NCBI GenBank assembly: GCA_964057225.1
Contig: OZ059897.1
Span: 13,330,001 to 13,394,000 of the forward strand
DNA length: 64,000 nucleotides
DNA from: Auanema rhodensis
Lineage: Eukaryota; Nematoda; Chromadorea; Rhabditida; Rhabditidae
Reading direction: 5' to 3'
Made by a program: the position numbers and the translations under genes. Positions 52,672 to 64,000 of the stretch are shown piece by piece (the stretch's first letter is position 1; each line of letters starts with the position of its first letter). The notes beneath the pieces are model-generated. The model searched no databases, was not told the DNA's origin, and was given only the letters and a program-made list of their open reading frames with translations.

Positions 52672-54039
52672 ATGCTCGCTCTAGTCGTTCTTGCCGTTTT
52701 AGCTACTGGCATTTCAGCTGTCACTCCAGTTCAAGGAATTAGATGTGCTCCAAATCAGGTGAATAATATTATTGAAATGCATTTTTTCTTTAACATTCTT
52801 ATTAAATCAGAAAAGCTTGTCATGAATTATTTTATGATGATTACTTTTAATAATTCTTTATAATTCAAAATTCAAAATCAAATATTAGTAATAGAAAAAG
52901 AGAAAAATCATTTTCTATATTAATTATTCTTATTTTAGGTTATCAATAGGTTGACAGTTTACGAGGATGGTGCTTTAGAAGCTGAATGTGGCCCCATTCC
53001 ATGCGGGGAATCTGGAGCAAGGTCTTTTCTCTTAGAATTATCATTAAAAAAGGAGCGACAAAACATAAGAGTCTCATACAGCTACCCTGACCTATTACGA
53101 ATTTCCAAAAAAAATACAAGAAAAAGTTCCTTTCACAGAAAAAATAACATTCAATATTAAAAACAAATATAAAATAAAAATATAAATATGTATTTCAGAT
53201 GCATTGAAGATCAAACTTCTTGCCGTGCTGAAACCGATGTCTTCTCCGGAATGCGTTGGGCTGCCAATGGACAAAGGTACGCATTTTGATACGTCTCTCT
53301 TCAATCAATTCTCTTTTATTTTTGTTCTAAATTTGAATATCTTACTGATTCATCTGTCATTGTTTTTCAGTCTTCTTCTCCGTTGCTGTACTCTTAAGAC
53401 ATCAAACAAGATCTACGTCGGAACTGATCTCGTATCCACTGGATCTTATTATCAAGGAGGGCCAGTTGCCCAAAAAGACCTTTATGGAAACGATGGACCT
53501 GAATATGACTTCATCGCTAATGTTCGCACTGAACAGTATGTGTCAAAAGGGCAATTATTTCACTGAATTGAACCTATTTTCAGAGGAGGAGTACGCGTCT
53601 GGGTTTACAGAATCATGTGTGCTGCTGGAGAGACTGTACCAAGAAGAATTCAAGCTGTAGAACCAACTTTCAGGTAAATTCTTATTAAGTCAAAATAGAA
53701 ATAACTAATAAGCAATTTATAGACCAGTTTCTTCTGCTGTAAAGGAGGAGGTCAAGCCTGTCCGTGAAGAAGTAGTTACTGAAGATGAAGAGGAAGAGGA
53801 AGAGGATGAGACTGAAACTGAGACCGAGGCTGAGGAAACAGAAGAGGAAACCACCGAGGTTAGATAACTTTTTTTTTAATTTTCAAATTTTATTTAATGA
53901 GCAACAGTAATACACAATCATATAAACAAATCCAATAATTCTTAATTTAACATTATTTTTAAAAAAACAATTTCAGAAAGCCGATGATGTTCCATTCAAC
54001 CCACTCCGCTACAGACCACCACAAGCCCACAGAGCTTAA
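52672..54039 (+). CDS. Small secreted Wart-domain-like protein with acidic tail
   Basis: Complete 233-aa protein in 7 exons: 52672-52758, 52939-53021, 53199-53276, 53371-53535, 53584-53673, 53723-53858, 53977-54039, all in phase. Signal peptide at about 1-16 (MLALVVLAVLATGISA). A cysteine-bearing globular region follows (about 25-155: IRCAPNQ, CGPIPCGES, LLLRCCTLKTSNK, GPEYDFIANVRTE, VWVYRIMCAAGE). Then an acidic stretch of Glu, Asp and Thr (about 177-212) and a short tail FNPLRYRPPQAHRA. The globular part aligns by eye with the second half of the upstream Warthog N-domain (Y-x-GG-x-V, then DFI-x-N or DLISN, then a final strand ending in Cys), and two phase-2 introns lie at matching places. 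There is no Hint domain, so it is not expected to self-process. Likely an extracellular or cuticle-associated protein (inference). I do not recognise a named orthologue with certainty. Confidence 0.9.
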
Positions 54040-54089
54040 ATTCAGGAATTATCCTTAATCAAGCAATAATAATAATAATAAGTAATAAT

Positions 54090-54095
54090 AATAAA
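54090..54095 (+). terminator. Poly(A) signal of the Wart-like gene
   Basis: AATAAA at the end of an AAT-repeat-rich 3' UTR, about 50 nt past the stop codon. Confidence 0.55.
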
Positions 54096-57076
54096 TATTT
54101 CATAATATTAATTTCATTTCAAACATAAAATGATTTACGAACATTTAAATTTATATAAAAAAGTTCAAAAGAAGGAGATTAAGAATTTAGACAATTTGTT
54201 ATTTTTCAGAAAACTTGTTCTAATTTTTTATTTTTAGAACTTTAATTTAATTTTTTGTTATATTCATCATTATTTTCTTATCATTCTCTCATTAATTTTT
54301 TACTATTATTTGAATTTATATTCACCATAAAAACTAATAAAATCTGTTGAATTTTCAAAAATAAATTTCTTAAGATCTCTGCTTGACTATAGAAAATATC
54401 GAGTATGTTCCACCTTTTCCCACGGGAGGCTACAAATCGACGCCAGGAGATGTGTCGCCTCCCGAAATGTCCTCTCTTACTTCTAGAATAACTCCTCTCT
54501 CTATTCAAAACTTCTCATTCAACAATGTTTTTGTTTTTGTTGTTTCTTTATTTCTTTTAAGACAACAATTACTAATCTCCTAAGAAGAATTTTGTATTGC
54601 TTAAATTCAACACAAATTCATCTCATCAGTTGCAACTTTATCCACATTGTATTTTTTTTATTTAGAATAAAATATGAATTTGATTTTACTCAATCGAATA
54701 TTTTTAAAATTATAATAATTCAAAGCTCAACTTATTTTGTTTTAAACTTTGCTCCACAGATCAGTTTAAAAATTGTTTCTAAAAAATGTATTTGAAAAAT
54801 ATTATATATTTCAATATTTTACTGTTACTAAAATTTTATAAAATTTAAAATATGTAATTTTAGTCAAAAATATTATTTATTCTTATAAAATTTTGTTAGT
54901 CTGTTGAAAGTATTCGAAAAAAAGAAAAAGAAGTCTATATATTTGACATTGTCCGTCCGTATTCTGCTTTCTTTCTCTGTTATTAACTCACTCCCTTTTT
55001 TATTTTATTTTTGTCTCTTCATCGACTTCTTATTTTACTTATATCCTTATTTTTCAGTTCTCTTTTTCTTTTCTTATTTTTTTATTGTAATATATCTAGA
55101 TATTCATACGGTGACCCTATGCTCAAGACTCTTTATTCGATGACTTGGCTTTATGACAGCCATCATTCATCTTGAGTTGAGAATTATCTCAATATCTTCT
55201 AGAAAGCTCAGTATACTCATAAGGAAAAGAAAAATATCAGGTTGTTTAACGATAAATGTAGATTCAATGTTTTCTTTTTGTTTTGAAAACAGAATTATTT
55301 TCTTATTCAAACGTTTTCTGGAAAGATTAACGTTGATCTACAATGAAAGAATATCTTGATTGTCCATCTTGTATCAAGTGACATCGAATTTTTACTTATA
55401 AAAGCTGGATATATAACATCTGCAGCAGAACAAACAAAAAAATAAACAAAAGAGATTAAGATAGTTAAAATGTGATAGAAAATATGTATAGAGATCGAGG
55501 AAAAATAAGAGAAGTTTAGCCTTGAAGGGTCAGTTAGCCAGCAAAGTAACATGGATAACTTGATCTGATATATGTTTGTCTCTTTTCTCTTTTCATGTAT
55601 GTATGTCCTGTTAAGAAGAGATGGGTAAAGAAGAGGAAGATGATTCCCATGAGTAGAAGTTAGTAAAGTATTTTATAGTGTTTTCAAAATAAAATGATCA
55701 TATATCTCATAAATTGTACTATTTCCTTTTTAAGTAGTATACTATAAAATAAAATATATACAAATTGAATTATTAACTATTTTTTTTTCAAGTTTTTTCT
55801 TAAACTTTATAAACAACATATTTTTAATCATAATTATAAATTGCCTGCTGTGCATTTGATATTTTATCTTATGTAGCATGTCAATATGGACTGATTTCAA
55901 AAATACTTTAACTCAAATTATGAATGCTTGTAGTTTTAATGTTAGAATATCTATTTCTTAATGTTATTCTCAAATTTTTATTAGAATAGTTGAGGAACTT
56001 TTCCTTCTTTTTGCAATAAGAAACATTTCCAGCTGAAAGAGCATGTTGAAATGAGATATTCGAAGTTCATCTCTTTCTGAAAATCTGTTATAGTATAAGA
56101 ACTAAGATCGATGAATGTTTTGCTCATATCAAGAGTTCCATACCAAGTTTTTCGTAGTTTTTCGACATTTTTAATCCTTCTTTTATGGGAATTTTTGAGT
56201 TCTCGAACATAAAAAAACTAATGGACATTTACCCCATTGTAATCATTCCGTCATTCTTACTCAACGTTTTAAGCTTTTTCACAGTTTTTACTTCGTTTGA
56301 TCGTCATGAGTATGACGGGTTCAAGGTTTTTCGTATTCGTTTCTCCTGAAATATCTATCATATCCTCTGGGACTATTTCTGGCGCAAAGTTGACAAAAAA
56401 TTGAAAGAAAGGCGAGAGTTTGTGCAGATATAGGCAAGTAGATGTGTGAGACAAGAAGAATCGGAGAAATGGAAAAAGATAGAAAGAATGTTTGAAGGAA
56501 AATGAGAATTAGAGAGACAGCCAGCAGTAGAATCTCTGGACATTGAGATACATACATATATCTCCAAACGCCCATACAAGTTCCATTGAATTACTACAGC
56601 TAACTCAGTTGACAGGAACGTTTCTGAAGAACTCTTTTTCGTTTTTGACTGCATACATCGATCAAAAATTCAGACAGATTCTTTTTTTAGTTTGTCATTC
56701 ATGTATAGAATATCCAGTACTTGACGTGCTTTCATGTCTATCTATCTCCATTGTTGCAATGATTTGAGTTCAAGTTCGGACTAAATAATAACAAACTTGA
56801 AATAAGTAATTATGAAGCATAAAAGTAGACCGATGATTGAACGGAAAAAGTTAGTAAAATTTGAGATGAGGAAATGTATGCGAATGAGAAAAGCCTATAG
56901 AGACATTACTCCTGTAGACAAGCGTGGGAATAAAAGAACGAATTGAAGAGAAAGTGAAAGAGAGCATTGAAGTCGAAGAAGTACGAACCTTGTTGAGATG
57001 AGACTCATATCTCAATTTTCTCTTTCTCTCTCTCTCCCTTCCCTTCTTTTCTTTTTCTCTAGTCGCCTGTTCCCAG

Positions 57077-57091
57077 CCCCCCCCCCCCCCC
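57077..57091. repeat. C15 homopolymer
   Basis: Fifteen consecutive C next to a CT-rich tract (57018-57060). Rare in such AT-rich DNA and a likely length-error site in assemblies. Confidence 0.9.
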
Positions 57092-59537
57092 AATTTTAGC
57101 ATACAGCTCAATTTTTTCTATCCGAGTATGCAGCATGCTTTCATCTATGTATGAAAATCTTTTTTTTTATTTTTGAATATATTAATACTTTCAGAATATT
57201 TTATTCCGTGAATGTCATTTTCATAAGTTCCTCATAATTCATTAAGATACTTCAATATCGTTAAAGCTTCTCTAGGAATGAATAAACTTTATATTGAATA
57301 TATGTATTAGAATACTTAAATAATTAACTTTTTTTCTTTACGTTCTTTTTAATAAAAAATTTTATTTCAATTTATAGTTGGATTCTGTATTTTATTCCAA
57401 CATTTGGAGATTTATTAACAGCAGACAATTTGAGTTGAGGTGACAAAGCTAAAGTAAAAAAAATAAAATTTGTATTTCATTTTCTAAAGTTTTCATGATC
57501 TCTTGTATTTGTATTTAATTTCTTCGCACTTTTCACCGATTTATTTCATTTTTGTCATCTTTTTCTCTTTCTAATCTACTTTTATTCTTTTTCAACTCAC
57601 TCTCTCAATCTTCATCAGCATCTTATAATATCTTCTATGTTATTGTCTTATAGCTCATTTTTTTATTTCTATTTCTGCTTTCAAACTTTCACACAGAAGC
57701 ATCGTCAGCTCATTTGCTTTATTATTCAGCTGTTAGCTTCAAAACGAGTACACGGACTTAATTGATCGTAGCGTCCATCTATTTGTCAAATGGCACATGG
57801 TTAGAATGACTAATTTTGACTTACACTTTTCTGAATTCTCTTTCTGCTTCAGAAAACTCCACTTTTACTATTAGCCGATTGAAAAATCAAAAAAAAAGTT
57901 TTTGTTAATATTGTTTTCTATGTGGGAGAGCAAGATCAATGATGTCTTTCAAAGGTTCTGAGCAATGTTAGAAGAATTGAAAAAGTAATAATACAGGTTT
58001 TGTTTGGTTCAGCTTGTTTATTTGCAAAAATTCTTAAACAATTCGAAATAAGGTGAATTAATCCCAAATAAATCAAGTTATCTTCTATACTTTTTTCTTT
58101 TCATGCCCAAACTTAAAGTGTGCCAAATAGGAGAGGCATGGAGTAGTGCTTAGAAAGATTGAAGTGCAGGGATATGCTGACTACGACGGAAGAAAATACA
58201 AAATGAGGAAGATTGGCTTCAGAAAAGTAGGAAAAAAGGGTCAAAAAGAGACGAAGCAAAGAGGGAGAGATAGAAAGCTCAGTAATAATTATGTGAATAT
58301 GTCACTTGTATGTTCTTTGCTCACACAACCTCTTCAAAAGCCCTCTAGCAATTATTATTCTTTTCTATGCGTGGCCAGTTCTTCACTTCTTCTGGACATT
58401 TTTTCGTTCTCTCCAGGCTTTTTACTAATTTTTCTTAATTACTTAAACTTTATATTGATTGTTATAATATTGTTTTTCTAATTTTCAATATATGTATATT
58501 ATCATGTTACTGTATAATAGTAGTAATCAACATATACATATATCCATACATATGTATGTTCAAATTGAAAGTACATATGAAGTAAGAGACTAATGTAAAT
58601 GGTGGTATAAAAGCTGAATGTTCTTATTTCATCAAAGTAATATAAAAGAAAATTTTTTTGAATAAAAGATGCAGTTAGTATGCTAATTAATCCTTTTTCC
58701 GTTTAAAATATTTGTAAGCTAATCTTAAAGCATTTTCATTTGTTTAGTCGTATGAAGACAATTTAATGTTTGAGAATATTATGTAATGATGCAATGTTTA
58801 AACCTAATACTCAAGTTGTAAAACAAATTTTATTTTCAATATTAAATACGATTTTACTCTTGTAATTCTTGCATCTATGAATTATTGCTAAAATTAGCAT
58901 AGTTAGTATAAGGATCTTTACGTCAATTTTACTTGAAGGCTCCAAATATGGATGCATGTATTCACTTCATTTTTGCTTCAAAGCATCAAGTAGCCGGTTG
59001 CATTCTTTTGCAAATTGATGAATAAATCTGCTTTGTGAAAGAAGAACTGAATGGTGGAATATGGTTCATGTGTCATATATTTTAATTCCGTATTCTTCTA
59101 TATTGGTATAATTATATCTATAATTATATAACTTTTCAACAAATATTTTTATTATTTAATATAATTTAAATTTAAACAAAACATTAGTTATCTTCTTTTT
59201 TTTTATATTTTTAGCTAATTTATTATTGATTGTCGTGATCTAGATATTATATTAATTCAATGAAGCAATAAGTTAGATATTTCAACTTTTGACAAAGTTA
59301 AACGTAAGAGTTTAATATACTTTTATATGTTTATTCAGTATAATTCATTTGAATACTGATAGTTAAAATAACAATATAAATAGTTTTGTTGCTAGTTTTA
59401 CATTCATTTTGTTCTATATGCAGTATTCAGCTTTTCTAATTGTTCTCAATTGTCCATTTCACTCTGCTCTCGTTTTTCCTTTCCCCCTCTACACCCTCCC
59501 TCTCTTTTTTTTCCTTGTCACACTTTCTCTCTCTCGA

Positions 59538-59541
<4 letters not shown>

Positions 59542-59588
<47 letters not shown>
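59542..59588. repeat. (TC)n microsatellite
   Basis: About 47 bp of pure TC repeat, with degenerate CT sequence on its left. Three overlapping open frames (Ser/Leu repeats) here are artefacts. Confidence 0.97.
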
Positions 59589-59591
<3 letters not shown>

Positions 59592-62175
59592 GTTTTCACT
59601 CTCTTTATCTCATTTGTTGCCATCTCTTTAAATACTGTTACATAAAATTATATACTATGTATGTATATATTTAATATATAAATATGCATATCATATTTTC
59701 TTATTTTTTATTATATATATATATAATATTTTGCATATGTAAAGCTTTATTTTTATCTCATTTTTCGTAGTCAATATCATGAGACAGAGACATTTCTTCT
59801 CAGGAAGGATCAACTCAATGCGTAAATGTGTAAATTTCTTATTGCCCTCTCTCAGATTAATTATCATTGAATTCTAAGGTACACTAGCTATACAGACAAG
59901 ATATCAATTCGTTTATATTGCTCTGAGTATCTAACAGTTTAAGCTTGGGTACGAATTGAAAATAAAACTTTTCAAAATGTCAAGTATTCCAGCACTTCGT
60001 ATCACTTTTCTCGATTTTTTGACCAGTTTCATAATTAATTGAAGCTTGATTATTTGTACTATAGTATGTTTTGAATTCATATTTCACATTCCACTCCTAC
60101 TCATTTCATAATTATTTTTTTTTTCCTGATAGTTTTTTCGCTTTAATCACTCAATTCGTCTGTTTTGTCTTTCTGTTATCTTAGCCTACACTTTGGTTTT
60201 ACCCTCTCTCCCACCCTTTCTCATCCATCCTGAATCGATGACAATTCTATTAGACAATCATGCCCATTCAGCTCAAGTCCTCAGTCGGTCTTGCCTTCAT
60301 CGTGTTGCGCACGAAAATTTGAAATATGGCACTTTTTCGAACCATGATTTGTCGTAATTTTGTTTTTTTCTTTCATATTTACTGAATAAACTCATCTTAT
60401 TCTATTTTTTTTCAATCTTTTTCATCTTAATGCCGTCTTCATTTTTTTCTTTTCAAGCTTTATTGTCGTTTGACCACTTCCATCTCATCGAAGATCGAAA
60501 AAATCTGCTGGCGAATGCTGCTCATCCATTCTATCACAGCAAGTTTCAATTGACTTTCTGTGAATATACAAATCTACTCGTATCTAACTACAAGCTATAC
60601 AATTTAATTTTTAATCCACATTTGTGTTTTAGTATTGAATATCACTCAACCTTTTTAATGTCAAATTTAACAGCCGCGTTTCATAATTTGTACGTCGAAT
60701 CTGACCTCAAACGTCGTCATGCTATTATATTGGACATGTCTTTGAAGAGCTTTAAAAAAATGTATAAGTGTAATTATTTCTATTATATATAATTTTATTA
60801 AATAATAAACATCTCATCATGTATTGATGAGGAATATTCAGAATGAGTTTTAAATTAAAACTTATTTGCATTGTTTTCGATGGACGTAAGTTTTTTTCAA
60901 AAACGAAAAATTAAGAAAAAAATTTATTTTCAATATTCTAGCATTTTTTTTTTCATGCATTTTCATTTTCTTCCTTTTTAGAGGTTCTGTCCTCATTATG
61001 GAAAAACGCCTTGTTCTTCTAAAATACTTATAAACAATACGTTGAAAGCAGATAATCGTCTATGTTTCCGTTTTTCGAGCTGTTGTGTTGGAGTCCATAA
61101 TGTCTAACATTAAGATCATGATGATATCTTAAAGCTGCTCCTCCTCAGATTACTTGAATTGATTGATCTTTTTTTAGCGCCTCAGGCAATGCTGATGTAG
61201 TGAGTGGCTAGCGTTAGGAGGCTGAACCCAATGAGTCTGGGATTTCTTTTTTCTCCCTTTGCTTATCTCTTTTTCTTTTTCACTCTCTTGAATCGTATCC
61301 TTTTTTCTATATTTCTATATCCGTTTCTTGCTTTTCCTCCCTCTCTATATTTCTTTTACTCACTATTTCCCTCTCCAACTTGCATTCATTCATTGCCACT
61401 ATGTATTAGCTTTTCTTTCTTGCTCTATTTGAAGCATTTGCTCGTCTTCTAACACGAACAATCATCACATATTGTGACATTCTGTTTCCTTCACTTGTTA
61501 TCTTGCGTACGGTGTTCTTTCGATTTGAGTTCAAGATCATTCGGACAATTCGAAATAAGGAAATATTGGTTTGGCACGCACCGATACAGATACACATGAC
61601 TTAAGCGTTTGGTTTCAAGCTTTCACCAGTTGTTAACCTTTAGGTGATTCACGAAGTACATACAAATAATTTTCAATGGTCAGTGCTCCTTTTTCACCTC
61701 CGAACTAGACTGGCACAAGTATTGTATATTCATGCAGCTTTTAAAGGCAACAGAGAAAAAATCTTGTGCCACTTTTTTCCCAGTAAGCTAAGCTGTACAA
61801 ATTTCCAAATTAGTTTATAATCTTTGTTTGGCCTATCTCCATGTCTTACTCTTTCCCCATTACGGCTTTTCTCCCTGAATTTGTCAATAACTCTTTCATG
61901 GGTTTTTCCTCTGTCTTTTAAGCAATTTTTGAACTTACAAGCTTGAATGATAAACACAAGATCTCTTACACTCTTTAGCAGGCTCCTTTGCCTATATAAT
62001 TACTCTTCCTCACTCACACATAAACGAACAGCAAGCAGCTGATTGTAATTGTTCTCATGTTTGTATTTAAACATAAAAATCAACAATAATTATGCTTTGT
62101 TGTTTCACTTTGCTGTTATCATTTATTAATTCTGTGTTAAATCATCTATAACATATGTTCTGATCTGTTTTTCAG

Positions 62176-62878
62176 GTTCATTTCTTATCCGTCACCCATG
62201 CCTACGAATGAGCTCTCCCCCAGGTATATAATTTTATACATAGCAATTCAGATCATCCCTTTTTCATGAACAGCTCAATCGACACATTTTCCAGAAGAAG
62301 AGAGAGTCCGTTGTATTCTGCGTGATCTTCGGACTCGTGTAAAAAGTAAAGAAGTACAGGAAGATATAGAAAGACTTGAAAAACTTCTGTCAGATCCTCT
62401 ATTTTGTCAATTAAGTCGGAAGGTATGTATGTTCATTTCAAGTTTTGTTTAATGACGAATCACTTCATAAAATCTTTTTCAGTCTGTTGAAAAGCCGGAC
62501 GCCTCAAAAAAATCTTTATGTATGTTTTAATTGCTCTTCAAATCCTATAATATTAAGCTTTGAATATTCCAAAAATTAATTTATTTTTAACAAACTTTCT
62601 TGTTTTCTTTTAAGTTTTATCGAATTATTATTTTTCAGATAGCTCTGAACTAATCAACTACTTGAAAGAAAAGGTTGAGAAGGAAGTTCAATCAACTTTA
62701 AAAGAAAACCAGGTAATATCTTCAGATAATTGTACATTTTTACTCATTCTTATCATATAATCAAATTAAAATTATAAATTACGTCTGATTTTTGATATCT
62801 TTTCCTTTTTTTCTTGAAATGCTGTAATGTGCACCTGTTATTTGCAATAGGACGGCCAACTGCACACCTCATGTGTCT
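62176..62878 (+). CDS. 5' part of a helical, possibly L27-domain protein (runs off the right edge)
   Basis: Five linked exons: 62176-62223, 62295-62422, 62483-62519, 62639-62712 and probably 62851-62878. The frame opens at the ATG at 62208 (MSSPPEEERVRC...), but it is also open upstream to an acceptor at 62175, so earlier exons are possible. The protein reads through a charged helical segment (ILRDLRTRVKSKEVQED, then IERLEKLLSDPLFCQLSR) that resembles the paired-helix L27 domains of MAGUK and PATJ-type scaffolds, which pair with other L27 domains at cell junctions. A second helix-forming stretch follows (LINYLKEKVEKEVQSTLKEN). No PDZ, SH3 or kinase domain lies inside the window, so the assignment is tentative; a generic coiled-coil protein is the main alternative. 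No exon after 62878 is evident before the end. Confidence 0.5.
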
Positions 62879-63104
62879 GTAAGTCTTCATGTCCACTAAT
62901 GTCCGCTAACTGATTTTAGTTATAATAATTAAAAAAAAACAGAACCTCAACTAACTTTTAATTATGAGAATTCTTAACTAATTGTAGTTTTTATTTATAT
63001 CAAAATGCCATCATTATTTTGAACATCTTTACTTGGTAGCTTATTAAGTTAAAAAAAACTGAATATTATTATAGTATTTAAAATATAAGAATAAGATAGA
63101 GAGA

Positions 63105-63191
<87 letters not shown>

Positions 63192-64000
63192 ATATTAAAG
63201 TTGTATTTATGAGAAAAGAGATGAAAAGCAAAATAAAATAAAAAGAAATATATGTATGTACATGAGTCAACCGCTTTTGTCTTACTCTGCTACTGTGAAA
63301 TGGATTTGATAGATGAATGTTAAGCCATTTTCACGTAAGACCTGTCACGTAATATGCTTTGAATAATATTTTTTATTTTCATTTTAAGCAATTGAGATGA
63401 AATTCAAATCGAAAGAAAATTACAAAATGCTGTTCTTCTGTTTTGACGTCTTCTGCTAATCCTTGTTAGGATGAAAGGCAAATGGAAGATTCTACTTCAG
63501 TGTATGACTTTATGTGTGCATTCGATGCTTTTCCATCACAGTTTTCATGAATTGACAATGCTTCATCTTATTCTTCATCTATACCTCGTTTTCTTATCTA
63601 TATCCTTTCTTTTATTTTGCTTTCGTCTCTTTCCTACACCAACACCATTCCTTAGGCGGCGGAACTGTGTTATTCCTCATGACTGACATATGTATTTCGC
63701 ATAGCAATTTCCATCTCAAAATCACTATTCAGTCCAATCAATGCATTTTCAACAAATTAATTCTAGATGTTTGAAGCGACGAGAAAGAAACAAATGTTTC
63801 TATATAATACTTCAGTTTATATATATAGCTTTTATGTATATCGCATAGTATTTAGATCTAGTACTCAATACTTCAAATGCTTATCCATATGCTGCTCTTC
63901 TACTATCGCCTTTTCCTTCTGATTATTATAATATTCTGCTATTCCTGTTTCACAATTTTCATCATGATATTTTGTTCTGTTGCTATTGAGAAAATATAAT
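62879..64000. other. Probable intron of the right-edge gene
   Basis: I see no exon here. It contains the AG microsatellite and T-rich sequence. The frames at 63049-63270 (repeat-derived) and 63471-63686 have no support. Confidence 0.5.
63098..63190. repeat. (AG)n microsatellite
   Basis: About 93 bp of AG repeat with a few A insertions (AAAT, AAAG). Confidence 0.97.

Larger units (their letters stand above)
54040..62175. other. 8-kb spacer with low-complexity tracts
   Basis: No gene that I can support. A GC-rich patch at 54395-54500 has open frames on both strands (see findings). C15 and CT tracts are listed separately. A 120-aa plus-strand frame at 60430-60792 and a 111-aa frame at 58146-58481 lack splice context and recognisable domains. 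Unseen upstream exons of the gene at the right edge may lie here. Confidence 0.55.

Noticed and set aside
58146-58481. 111-aa plus-strand frame
   Set aside because: Lys/Arg-rich start from purine-rich DNA and a T-driven second half; no domain and no clear splice context.
59409-59674. Three overlapping Ser/Leu-rich frames
   Set aside because: Products of the TC microsatellite.
60430-60792. 120-aa plus-strand frame
   Set aside because: Longer than expected by chance in AT-rich DNA, but no signal peptide, no domain and no splice signals. I could not support it as a gene.
1-64000. tRNA genes, CRISPR arrays, rRNA, complete transposons
   Set aside because: I looked for B-box-like GGTTCRANYCC words, regularly spaced repeats, and transposase or reverse-transcriptase motifs, and saw none. 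A tRNAscan and repeat-library search would be decisive.

Overview
The window is nuclear DNA of a nematode. By eye it is AT-rich (about 70% A+T). Its genes are cut by many introns, often 40-60 nt long, ending in TTTTCAG or TTTTAG. Several start codons sit within a few bases of a splice-acceptor-like AG, as expected for spliced-leader trans-splicing. The families present (a Warthog/Hint protein, a divergent lgc-type ion channel, a nematode-type globin) also point to Nematoda. I cannot name the species or clade. There are no viral, plasmid or bacterial genes, no CRISPR array and no recognisable tRNA or rRNA. I see no intact transposon.

Layout. The left part is sparse and transcribed from the minus strand: a complete 408-aa class A GPCR (2333-5132), about 13 kb with almost no coding signal (5133-18027), then a 19-exon gene (18028-23717) for a 667-aa secreted, probably GPI-anchored protein with three Ly6/uPAR three-finger domains joined by proline-rich linkers. 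A roughly 4-kb divergent spacer follows. From 27.7 kb all genes are on the plus strand: a globin with a long basic N-terminal extension spread over 13 kb and two candidate first exons (27719-40722), a membrane-anchored serine carboxypeptidase (42279-44795), a Cys-loop-type ligand-gated channel subunit that lacks the Cys-loop cysteines (45312-47723), a Warthog hedgehog-related protein with Hint domain (49485-51687), and a small secreted protein resembling the second half of the Warthog N-domain (52672-54039). About 8 kb of low-complexity spacer follows, then the 5' part of a helical, possibly L27-domain gene that runs off the right edge (from about 62176).

How the genes relate. There is no operon-like functional cluster, although the four plus-strand genes from the carboxypeptidase to the Wart-like protein are fairly close (0.5-1.8 kb apart). 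The GPCR, the ion channel and perhaps the Ly6 protein fit neuronal or muscle signalling. The Warthog protein and its neighbour fit secreted epidermal/cuticle biology, and two shared phase-2 intron positions suggest they descend from a local duplication. All exon models were built by hand from splice signals and reading phase. Every junction reported for the seven complete genes is phase-consistent.
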